Shown here piece after piece: positions 1 to 9,329 of a stretch of DNA of 64,000 nt; the stretch's first letter is position 1; every line of letters starts with the position of its first letter. The stretch lies in contig NC_080582.1 in the NCBI RefSeq assembly GCF_029962835.1, forward strand, positions 76,442,177 through 76,506,176, given 5' to 3'. The DNA comes from Magnolia sinica (Eukaryota; Streptophyta; Magnoliopsida; Magnoliales; Magnoliaceae). The notes under the pieces were generated by a model. The model saw only the letters and a program-made list of their open reading frames with translations, searched no databases and was not told the origin of the DNA. Both the position numbers and the translations under genes were made by a program.

Positions 1-467
1 TATCTCCAAGGATGCTCTTCTTCATGGAGTAGAGGTAACATACACCACCTTTTTTGTCAACTTGTATGTTTCTTGCATGAATGAAATTCAGGAACTGATC
101 ACACGCTTGTATGTTGCCATTGCTATCTTTTCCGGAAGAGGTGCAAACTGAACTTGCATGAGACTCTCACACTTGCCAACTGGAAAACACGTGCAGCTCC
201 CCAAGCTGCTCATTAGGAGGTCCCACTGTGTGAATGAATCCCTTGCCCAAAAGGTGCTGCCAGTTTGGGTGGGCTCCACATAACCGATTTTGTTATTTAT
301 CAAGGATTGTGATTCCTGAGGGTTTGTTGTGTTTGTTCAGTGTGGGAGTCTTTTGAGCCGTGTTGTATTTTGTTTTTCTTTTTGTTTTGTCTTTCTTTTT
401 CTTTTTTGTCTGTTGCTGCTTTCCTGCTTTTTGGGTCAGTGAGTTAAGTTTTCAGGTTTTTAAAAGA

Positions 468-527
<60 letters not shown>

Positions 528-2473
528 AATCTTCCATCCCATAAATGGACTGGCACGACTTTTGGGTCAGGAAATCTACATTGTGCAGTCTGACTGATGA
601 AGGGCTTTGATCTTGCACGCACGTATCACTTTGGCATGTTTGAGCTGGGAATCCTGTGGGATTGCACTCATGCGAGGCCCGATTAGCTATTTCTGGAAAG
701 ATGGAAGCCCAACTCCCAATTTCTCAAATATATTGAATTGCTCTTCCCACCTTAGGGTAGTATCTGCCGATTACATTAATGAATTAGCAGTTCCTAAAAT
801 TTTGGTGCCATCCTGATATTTTGATCCGTTTGTGTAGAGGTGTTAGAAAAACTAGACCCCAAATACGCCTTTTCTTCTTCTTCTTCGTTTTCTTTTTTTC
901 TTCATTTTTTTTTTCTCAAAAGGAACTCACTGATTTCAACTTTCTCATCACTCCCTACGTTTGTACGAAAAACCGGCTTTCTTGCAAATGGGTATTTTGA
1001 TTTTCATGAGATTCCAGCATTCATGTCCATTTTCAGAACTGTAGAGGGCGCATCCACTCTATTCACATTGGCTGCCGAAAAAGCATCCTGAGTACTCGGT
1101 TTATAGTTTCCTAGATCTTCCCATTATAATTCCATGGGTCATTTTACCCTGGAGGTATCATATGCTGCTCCATCGGAAAGAAACATCAGTTTCTATTCAA
1201 CCCAGCAATTTTGTGGGTGGGGCACACCTTCCAGTAAACTGATCCTTTGATCTGGTGGGCCCCACACAGGATATTACTTTCCCTAATATTTCCTCCATCA
1301 AATGATCTACCCCATCCTTTCTTGGAGTGCTCTGAAACCTTTTTTTTAAAGATGTACCCAATGCTGCACATGTGAAGGGCCCAATCAGACAGTTAAGATC
1401 ATCAAATTGGGGAGATTATTGAGGCATCTCCCATCAGTAGGGTCCACCATATGAACCTTCTGGGTCACCAAAAGGCAAGGCTCAGTGTACATCCAATTGA
1501 ACCGAGCAGATGCTTGGTCAAACACCGTCTGTTCTAGGGTTGGGTCGGGTTGGTTCTCAACCCTAGCCCATCCCAAGGTTCTTGTACCTCAACCCTAACC
1601 CAACCCAACCCAACCTCGGGTTGGGAATTCTCAACCCAAGCCCAACCCAAGCGGGTTCGGTCGGGTTGGTCGGGTGGATACATGCTAATATTTTAATGAT
1701 TGCATTAGTTTATTATATTTCGATACATGTCTTATTTTTATATCTATTATTTTATTAATTATATATGTAGTTCTAAACAAACGAGCTAAAATATAGGACA
1801 ACTACTCATTTAAAAGTCGTGTTGTGTAGCACACAATCTATTTGGGAGAGAGAAATCGAGCATATCTTGTTAGCTTGAGTCATCGGAAATGATGTGAACC
1901 AATGAGACCCGACAACACAGAAATTTCCTGTGTCTTCAACACATATGATCCACACTCAATTATAATTTATAAGTAACTTATATATTGATCGGGTTCGGGT
2001 TGGGTCGGGCAACCCAAGACCTCAACCCGAGCCCAACCCAAGTTTTATCGGGTTGGTGTTTGTATAGCCCAAGCCCAAGATCGGACTCAATACATCCTGC
2101 CCAAGCCCAACCCAATGTCAGGTCGGTCACAGGTCATTCAGGTTCAACCTGCCCAACTTTCAGCCCTAGTCTGTTCCTCAAGGAGAATTCTGTGAAAAGC
2201 TTCTCATCGTTTATTTATTTATTTTAATACCTTCAGACAAGGACAAGCTCTCCAGTTCAAATTACACGAGACAGCGATACCTACGAAAGCACATCACTGA
2301 AAGGGCTTTACCCTATTGGAGAAGGCGCAGGGTATGCTGGTGGTATCGTAAGTGCTGCTGTCGATGGCTTGTATGCTGGTTTTGCTGTTGCCAAAGATCT
2401 CAATCTCTATCAGGGCAGCATACAGTCGATCCTGGGTGAGGCTCAAAAGAACACTGGTTTCGTCAAGTACTGA
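1..2473 (+). CDS. PDE327: FAD-dependent oxidoreductase, PDE327-like, last two exons (gene runs off the left edge)
   Basis: Only the C-terminus is in the window. The first piece ends at 34 (reading SKDALLHGVE, then a GTAACA donor). The last exon is 2237-2473, opening in phase after a CTTCAG acceptor and ending in TGA. It gives 78 residues containing GLYPIGEGAGYAGGIVSAAVDG followed by FAVAKDL and ending GFVKY. The GEGAGYAGGI block is the FAD-binding C-terminal signature of the COG2509 family of FAD-dependent dehydrogenases. In plants this family is represented by a plastid-targeted protein annotated in Arabidopsis as PDE327 (At4g30720, pigment-defective mutant). The name is recalled from family knowledge, not searched. 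The exact reaction is not known to me. The 2.2-kb intron 35-2236 holds a (TA)n tract and a hAT-type MITE. The joined frame reads through without a stop, so the gene looks intact as far as it can be seen. Confidence 0.8.
471..525. repeat. (TA)n microsatellite
   Basis: An uninterrupted 55-bp TA dinucleotide run inside the last intron of the FAD-oxidoreductase gene. The short reading frame over it is an artefact of the repeat. Confidence 0.95.
1535..2168. mobile_element. hAT-type MITE with GGGTTGGGTCGGG-rich ends
   Basis: A 634-bp non-autonomous element with ends TAGGGTTGG and (reverse-complemented) TAGGGCTGA. It is flanked on both sides by the perfect 8-bp duplication GTCTGTTC (1527-1534 and 2169-2176). 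An 8-bp target-site duplication with TAGGG-type ends is typical of the hAT superfamily. Each terminal region is rich in degenerate GGGTTGGGTCGGG or its complement, so the element can fold back on itself, while the core is AT-rich with no coding capacity. It sits in an intron. Confidence 0.85.
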
Positions 2474-3104
2474 GGAGTTTACTTTGTGGTGTTTGCTCCA
2501 TTTGCTCTTAGCTCTTAATTCTGGCCCAAGCTTGGAGTTGAAGATTTTAGCTGGAACAGCTTCGTTGGTGCAACGGCTCACTGAGGGAAATGTATATTAA
2601 TTTCCTACTCTGTCACCAATTTTGTAGGGCTAAGGGACATGGTTCAGATATTCAAGAAAGAGCGGTTCAATGCGGGGTTAAAAAAAAAAAAAAAATCTTT
2701 TTCTTGATTTTATTTTTATTTTTTTCCCATTTTGAATGAGCTGTAAAGGGAACTGCTTGTTTTATGAAGATGCTACTACAGAAAATGTGTAACTGTATCT
2801 GATTAGTGAGAAGCTGGCAAGTATTCTATGAGTAGGGCCTACCTTTCAGGGATGCATAACAATCATCTGATGTCCCCACATTGGATATGGCAATTCTACA
2901 AAATGATCCCCTATGAGATTATCCTTGCCATCTTATTGCCGGTGGATCAAATGACATGAAGTTTTGATTGATAAGATGAGGGAGGGTGTGAAAACAGCTA
3001 GATTTATGAAGAGATGCTTTAGAACCTGAAGGATTTTAAATTAGTTGGACTAAAACAGAGTATATGGAGTGCAATTTTAGTGATGGTCAGGGCCGTGGTC
3101 ATGG
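2474..3104. other. 3' untranslated region and intergenic DNA
   Basis: AT-rich sequence follows the stop codon of the FAD-oxidoreductase gene. It includes A- and T-rich runs near 2680-2730 consistent with a plant 3' UTR. No clear poly(A) site can be fixed by eye, and no coding region or recognisable repeat is seen up to the SINE fragment at about 3105. Confidence 0.5.
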
Positions 3105-3187
3105 CTTCAAGTACCTATTGTGGTGAAAATCTCACTGTGGTGTGAGTACGTGGGTGTGTGGGGTGTGAATGCGTGCATAAAAAAAGA
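3105..3187 (+). mobile_element. SINE, 5'-truncated copy
   Basis: It matches the 3' half of the SINE family seen complete at 51428-51572 (ATTGTGGTGAAA, CACTGTGGTGTGAGT, GTGGGTGTGTGG) and ends in a short A tract. The tRNA-like 5' half is missing. Confidence 0.6.
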
Positions 3188-3584
3188 GAGTGAAAATAAG
3201 GAATTAATTAAGACTGTTGATCAAGAAGTTTTCTAAAATGATCACTTTTGGTGCTTTGGGTCAATAATTCATTGGTGTAGAGATTAAGAAGGATGATGCA
3301 TATAGAATTCAAGATGGGTGGAAGAAATGGTGATATGGTGATGTGCTTTTGAAGTATTTTGTAATCATTCATCATCATGTTCTACTCGAATGGATAGCTA
3401 TAATAAGACCAGCCATGCTTATGGGACAAAATATTGAAAGAAGAAGAAGAAGAAGATGACTAGCCATGCTTATGGGACAAAATATTAGGCAGTTAAAGAA
3501 TAACATATTCATAGGATGAGCGTAGCTTAAATGAGGATGTTAAGACATGAAGCAAGATTGTGTCCTGTCCCCACTTCATCCATC
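3188..3584. other. Intergenic DNA with a short repeated phrase
   Basis: No gene is seen. The phrase ACTAGCCATGCTTATGGGAC (or close to it) occurs twice, near 3410 and 3460, separated by a GAA-rich stretch. Confidence 0.4.
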
Positions 3585-3960
3585 CAGGGGCTCTGTGCAT
3601 CAAAATTTTCAGATCATTTTAGCATATGAGCCCAAAATTAAGGCACATGTGGACCAGACAGTGGGGATTGAATGCCCACCATTAAAAACTTCATGGGAGC
3701 GCAGGTTTTGGATCAAGCTGAGATTTATTTTTTTCCTTTCATCCAGGTCTATGTGACCGTATGAACAGTTTGGATGGCAAATAAACATTGGTAGGCCCTA
3801 GGAAGGTTTCAACAGTGGACGTCATCACCATCATTGCTTCCTATGGTGCGGCTCACTTGAGCCTTAGATCTGCCTCATTTTTGGGCTCAACCTAAAATGA
3901 TATCGAAAAATGGATGAACGGTGCAGATAAAATCCATACATCAAGGTGGGCCCCTGCTTG
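3585..3960. mobile_element. Foldback MITE, internal fragment
   Basis: It carries the recognisable internal phrases of the window's dominant foldback family: TCAGATCATTTTAG, GGGGATTGAATGCCCACCAT, TTTTGGATCAAGCTGA, then the mirrored half ending GAACGGTGCAGATAAAATCC and a GGTGGGCCCC edge. The outer terminal repeats and target-site duplication are not visible. Confidence 0.7.
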
Positions 3961-3971
3961 ACCATTAACCA

Positions 3972-4178
3972 TAGAGGTTAGGAGTAAATTGGTACAACTT
4001 AGAAGAATAAAAAGGAAAAGGAGAAGGTTCAAAAGGATGTGAATGAAGGTAGTAGGAAAATACTTGATGGCCAATGTTTTAATTGAAGGTTTGACCCTTG
4101 ATAGAATGGAATGGCCAAACATGATTCATGTAGCTGACCTCAATTAACTGGGATAAGGCTTAGATGATCATGATCCTA
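3972..4178 (+). mobile_element. RTE-clade LINE, 3' end fragment
   Basis: It ends in GATTCATGTAGCTGACCTC, AACTGGGATAAGGCTTAGATG and a short GATCATGATC tail, the shared 3' terminus of the RTE-type LINE copies in this window (11226-11290, 39320-39520, and complementary at 17397). The preceding 150 bp is the end of the reverse-transcriptase ORF region. Heavily 5'-truncated. Confidence 0.75.
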
Positions 4179-4686
4179 TTGCTGGTGAATGAGGGGTGGG
4201 GATTGTCCAGTTGAGATCTATGGTCCATTGCTAATCAGTGGTGGGGCTCACTAGATGAATGATCTGGATTATTTAACAGGCAGCTTGACACTGTCAGGAA
4301 AGTGGCTAAAGCTAGCTCATGGGAGGGATGTTAGGGAAGCTTCTTGGAGGTCACTCCAGTGAAATCTTAACCATGGATCTGGTGGGCCACTATGGAAGGA
4401 GCTGTAGATCAAAAGTTGGAGAGAGACCGAACCATCTTAGCCATTACATCTTGGCAGTCCAGGAAAAGGCATTCAACAGATGAAAATTACACCCCACAAG
4501 ACTTGCTTATTTTCATCACATGCAGATGGTGGCTCTTTATCAACAGTTCTTGAGCGCCAGTGAAATGCATGTACGGTGGAGATGGCCGGTGATAGGTGCA
4601 TCTTTAGCTCTCTTTTAAATAAACTCAATCCCTCTGAAAAATCAATTCGCATTTCAGTAACATAGGATATGGAAACTGATACAACA
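4179..4686. other. Intergenic DNA, no gene seen
   Basis: Low-copy-looking sequence between a LINE tail and the composite MITE. I see no coding region, RNA gene or clear terminal repeats here. Confidence 0.4.
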
Positions 4687-4867
4687 AGGGCGTTTGGATG
4701 GCAAGTTATTTTAGATAGGCTACTTATGCCATAAGTAGCTAATCTTGATTTCTACTTAATCAACATATAAGTATGTTTGGTAAACAACATGCTTATCATT
4801 CAAAAAGTAGAAAAGCATATTTAGTTTCCAACATCATGAGTAATTATCTCGAAAATCTGTTTAGTCC

Positions 4868-5500
4868 CCCTCACATCCACTGTCCATCATGTGGGGCTAA
4901 CCTTTGATGTGGATCATTCATTGCGTGGGCCCCACCTTTGAAGTGGGCCATCCATCATACAGGACCCGCCTTGGTTTTGGCCATTCATCATTAGGGACCG
5001 ACCTTTAATGTGCAGTGTTCATTAGGTAAGGCCCAACTTTGATGTAAGTCGTCCATCATGTAGGGCCCACCATCAATGTAATTGTCCGTCATGTGAAGCC
5101 TACTTCAATATCTACTACCCATCATGTTGAACCCAACTTTGATGTGGACTGTCCATCACGTAGGCCCACATCCGATTTGGGCTACCCACCATGCAGAACC
5201 CGCCTTGGATACAGGCCACTCATTATTAGGCCTACGTTTGATGTGGACTGTCCATCGGGGCCCACCTTGATGTGGACTGTCCATCGGGGCCCACCTTGAT
5301 GTGGATCATCCATCCTGTTGGGCCCACCATTATTAATAGCACATCATGTGGAGCCCACCTTTGATGTGGGTTGCCCATCATGCGAGGCTCACCTTGGATG
5401 TGGGTCATTCATCATTAGGGGTAGACCTTTGATGTGGATCATCCATCATGTGGGGTCACCTCGATACGGGCCATAATCATGTGGGGCCTACTAGATCTTC
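4868..5500. repeat. Degenerate tandem repeat, ~36-bp period
   Basis: About 17 imperfect units of the form CATCATGTGGGGCCCACCTT followed by TGATGTGGRYYGTC. The units share the GTGGGGCCCACC phrase with the foldback MITE family of this window. There are no unique spacers between the units, so this is a minisatellite and not a CRISPR-like array. Confidence 0.8.
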
Positions 5501-5557
5501 TACCCATTCATTAGATGATTTTCCATTCTCATGAACTTAGGAGGGGTTCATGGCCAT

Positions 5558-5906
5558 TAGAGTTGTACACGAGCATAACCGAATCGAGCTCGGCCCAATT
5601 CAGCTCAGCCAACATGCTAACCCAACTCGAACTCAACTTGGTCATTGAGCTCGATTGGCCAGCTTGGCTCGACTAGGTCAATCGCTTAGGCCAGCTTGAG
5701 CTAAGCTTGAGCTCGATCTTTTAAGTTGAGTTCAAGTTCGAGCCTACGAGCTGAGTTCGAGTTTAGGTTTTAGAGTTTTTAATATAAATATAGTGTATAA
5801 TATATAATTTATTTAAATATATAAATATTTATATTAAGTGAACCCAATCCGAGTCGAACTGAGTCAAGTGAGTTAACCGAGCTAACTCAATTCATGTACA
5901 ACTCTA
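5558..5906. mobile_element. hAT-type MITE with TAGAGTTGTACA ends
   Basis: 349 bp. The left end TAGAGTTGTACACGAG mirrors the right end (reverse-complemented TAGAGTTGTACATGAA). The interior is full of GAGCTCGAG/GAGTTCGAG motifs. The flanking 8-mers ATGGCCAT and ATAGCGAT match at six of eight positions, consistent with an old hAT duplication. A second member of the family is at 36126-36611. Confidence 0.7.
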
Positions 5907-6335
5907 ATAGCGATAGAGAGTATATTATCTTAAATACTCTATTGTGTCACCAATGGAAATAAAGGAAATAAGTTACAGTTTTTTAAGTTGAAAAGCAATG
6001 AGAAATAACTGATAAAAATAAGTTGCTTTTTCTAAAAAGCTACTTATTTAAGTTTAATAACCAAACTATCTTTTCGAGCTAAAAAAATCAACTCAACTCA
6101 ACTTGAACCCAATTTCAAGCCGAGTCGAGTCGAGCAAATTAACTAAGCTAACTTAGTGTACTACCCTAATGGCCATAGAGAACATATTCTCTTAAATAAT
6201 TTTCAATTGTTGTATCACCAATAAAAATGAAGGAAATAAGTTACACTTATGGAAATTGAAAAGCAATAAAAAATAACAGATAAAAATAAATTATTTTTTC
6301 TAAAAAGTTATTTGTTTAAGTTTAATAACCAAATT
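5907..6335. repeat. Tandem duplication, ~268-bp offset
   Basis: The stretch from about 5907 to 6075 (AGGAAATAAGTTACA, GAAAAGCAAT, TTTAAGTTTAATAACCAAA) recurs from about 6170 to 6335 at an offset of 268 bp. The second copy is preceded by a partial copy of the right end of the nested MITE, so the duplication happened after that MITE inserted. Confidence 0.7.
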
Positions 6336-6404
6336 AACTTTTTTAAGAAAAGTAACTCATTAAATTAAAAAAGCTACTTATTTGGTAGCATCCAAACAGG
6401 CCCT

Positions 6405-7529
6405 AAGCAACTAAGCATCATCTGATCAAACAATTGTTTTAACTCAACAAACAAATTACGACCATCTGATCGAAGTTAGTCAGTGGAAAGTGGACCCCAC
6501 AAGCCAGTAACGAGGATGGGGTCCAGTAAGCAGTCCTATATCACTGGCAGGTCCTTCTACTGATACAATGATCCGAGAGGAGATAAATCCAAAACTCAGC
6601 CGGGCCACATGGCGCCAACTTAGAGGCTGAGGATCAAAATTAGATTGTCCCCGTTGGTCTATTGACTATTGCAGTTTTCCAATCGAGCTGATATTTCGTA
6701 TCTACGTTTCAAATAAGGGTCCTCACCAGATGGACGGTGTCGATTTACAGTACAACATGGTGGGCCCTAAACAACCTCAGTGTTTTACGCGCTGGGTAAA
6801 ATACATAGCCGCCAACGGGAGGTGTGAGTTTGCTATCCCAAGGAAGCATTAGCACGACATCCACTGTACACGTCGCATGCATCTATGCCACTTCAGCCCC
6901 ATCGAAATCGTGACCCACCGATCTGGATGGACATAGAAAAAGAAAAAAGAGAAAGATCAGACCATCCTCACCGTCCAATCCGTGGCCATCAAACGAACAG
7001 TTTCAAGGACAATGGTGGATGGTTGAACAGGCACAGTTGGGCGCCTGAGAACGCTAATCAGATCGATTTTCAGAGACAACAGGGCCCAGAAAATTGGATG
7101 GTTGAAATTGATATGCATGCATGCCACATGCACTGTCAATGAATTGTTAACACATCCTTACGGTGTGGTGAACTCTCAACATGTGTAGCCCATTGAGAAC
7201 ACATGATCACAACCGATAATTTCCATAGTAGTGAGAAAAAAAAAAACTAAACTGTCATAGTTCAAACGACATAACGTGGAAAATGCCGTCTTTTCCGATG
7301 TCCATGTTGGGAACTAGAATCCTATGATAGTTCACCACCATTTTAAAAGTGGTGGTGAGCCGTTCCCGACGCCCGTGCCCACATGGTATGGTTGCACACC
7401 AATCCAGACGGTCTGAAATTCGTTGAATCCAATGTGGAGGGAGCAGAAACCAAATATCACATTGAGCGGATGATAGTAACCATCAGATTTTTTTTTTTCT
7501 CCTTAAATCCAGACCGCTCACAAATTTAC
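6405..7529. other. Intergenic DNA
   Basis: There is no supportable gene. Around 6720-6780 a fragment resembling the edge of the foldback MITE family (GATGGACGGTGTCGATTT, ATGGTGGGCCC) is visible. The open frames here are short and have no recognisable domain. Confidence 0.4.
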
Positions 7530-8380
7530 TTTCATTGCATATTTGTTTTGCCAATTACCTTAGTAATGTTAAAAAAAAAAAAAATAATTCTTCCTTTCAA
7601 TTTTACCACCGCCAAACCAAGCATGCGAATCATCAATCAAATAAATATGTATTTAGAAGACGGGAATTTGTAATCATTGCACTTTTCATGAAATCACATT
7701 GAAAATCTTGAATCCAACCAGCAACATCAATATATTTTGGTGATGATTTGACATTAGAATAATATAAAAATGTCATGACACATGAATCAACAATCAAATG
7801 CAAATGTTGTCATGAGACTGGGAAAGTAATTTATAATCATTGTACATTTACTTTACATTATTATGGTAACCGATGAAACAAATGGACCCTTAACCATCCA
7901 ATTCACAGCACCTTATTGGATGGTTAGGATTACTCAATCAATGTTACTTTCACGCTATGCTCCCATCCCTGTTTACTTTTATCACCTATTTGTTTCGCCA
8001 ATTACCTCAACAATGTAAAGGAAAAGTCTCTTCATTTCAATTTTACCTCCAACCAACCAAATGTGAGAATCATCAGTCAAATATGCCAGTGCAGACAAAG
8101 GAATATGTAATCATTGCACTTTTCATGAAATTCCAACTAGCAACATTGAATTTATTGTATTTTGGTGATATTTGACATTAATGTAAAAATGCGATAACGT
8201 ACAAATCGGTAGTCAAATACAGAAGTTGTCACTGGTAAAGTGATTTATAATCCTTGCACATTCCCTTTACTAATGTAATTGGTAAAACAAACAGACCCTT
8301 AATCATCCAATTCAGAGCACCTTATTGGATGGTTAGGATTGCTCGATCTATGTTACTTTCATGCTATGCTTCATCCATGT
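7530..8380. repeat. Two-copy direct duplication, ~447-bp offset
   Basis: Unit 1 (about 7530-7975) and unit 2 (about 7976-8380) share, in the same order, TTTGTTT[T/C]GCCAATTACCT, TGTAATCATTGCACTTTTCA, ATTTTGGTGAT, AATGGACCCTTAACCATCCA-type and GGATGGTTAGGATT phrases, ending in CATGCTATGCT. Divergence is moderate, with several indels. A related phrase (GGTTAGGATTGCTCGA) also appears near 58380, so the unit is probably a dispersed repeat. Confidence 0.75.
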
Positions 8381-9329
8381 GTCCCATAATTTAGATGGCC
8401 ACATGTAAGGACCATGTGAAAAATCTCGTTCTCGGCAATTTCTTTTCTTGATAATTTTGGCAATTTCTCCGATTGGGAATTTCAAAGGAGAATTTAAAAA
8501 ATCATGTTTTGCGATTTTGTCATAACATCTCACTCAAAATATAAAAAATATATTTATTGTAAATTAAGAAATGATTTTAAAATGATTTATTTTAACTTCC
8601 AAACAAAGTTTCCTATAAATTCCCGATGACACCGTTTGATCAAAATTTCAAAATAATATTATGATATTTACAAAATCTTGGCAATATTTGTCACGCAGCT
8701 AAGAAAGCTGAATCGCCACCATTTTGAAAATCGTCATATTTTTCTTGTTCAGACCACTCAATTTTGACCAGTTCATATGGGCAGGTAAAGGACTGCCAAA
8801 CTCAGATGCATGGGTCCCACAACATGCTGGAACCAATCGGTTTGTGGGTCGCCATTCATGGATGTGTGAGATTCATCTACCACACTTGGAAAAGAAAGCA
8901 TTCCATACTAACGATTCGGGTCCATGACCATGGTTCCAATGCACCAGATCTTGTAACACTTATCAATAAGGCCCTATCAATTAGTATGATAGAAAGAAAT
9001 CAATGACAGACACTAACACTAATACAATTAAATCAGCTCTCCACAGACAAACTTGGGATTTGCAGATCCCCGGTGAGATCGGCTCATGTGTGGCCCGAGC
9101 TGAAAACATGCAATGAAGGAACACTTTCTTCTTCTGGACAAGACACACCACCTTCATTTCTCAAGTTCCAACAGTACGATTTTCATGGAAGTAATCGTCG
9201 TTTATAGTACATAGGAAGCTACAATGTGGTGAGATTAACAGACTGTCGCCGATTCTCAGCTTAATTCTCACACATTACACATCAAAGTAATATTTCATAG
9301 CCCATGTTCATTTTGACTGAGTTTGGAGC
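8381..9329. other. Intergenic DNA downstream of the ubiquitin-like gene
   Basis: No gene is seen. The part next to 9330 must hold the 3' untranslated region of the minus-strand ubiquitin-like gene. Confidence 0.4.

Larger units (their letters stand above)
4687..6404. mobile_element. Composite DNA transposon remnant with AGGGC..GTTTGGATG ends
   Basis: The left end reads AGGGCGTTTGGATGGCA and the right end, reverse-complemented, AGGGCCTGTTTGGATGC. This is the common plant end motif of hAT-like non-autonomous elements. Flanking 8-mers ATACAACA and AAGCAACT match at only five of eight positions, so the target-site duplication is weak. Subterminal sequences on both sides share TAAGTAGC and TTTAAGTTTAATAACCAAA phrases. 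Inside lie a 36-bp-period tandem repeat, a nested hAT MITE (5558-5906) and an internal duplication. No coding capacity. Confidence 0.55.

Noticed and set aside
360-593. 77-residue open frame
   Set aside because: It is a translation of the (TA)n run and flanking T-rich intron DNA (IYIYIY), inside a host intron.
1590-1620. Telomere-like CCCTAACCCAACCCAACC text
   Set aside because: The unit is CCCAA/CCCTAA mixed and degenerate, not the plant CCCTAAA repeat. It is the arm of the hAT MITE at 1535-2168.
4868-5500. Possible CRISPR-like array
   Set aside because: The units abut each other with no unique spacers, repeats are degenerate, and the genome is a plant nuclear one.
8724-9006. Two overlapping plus-strand frames
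   Set aside because: Short, no domain, and no codon bias distinct from the flanks.
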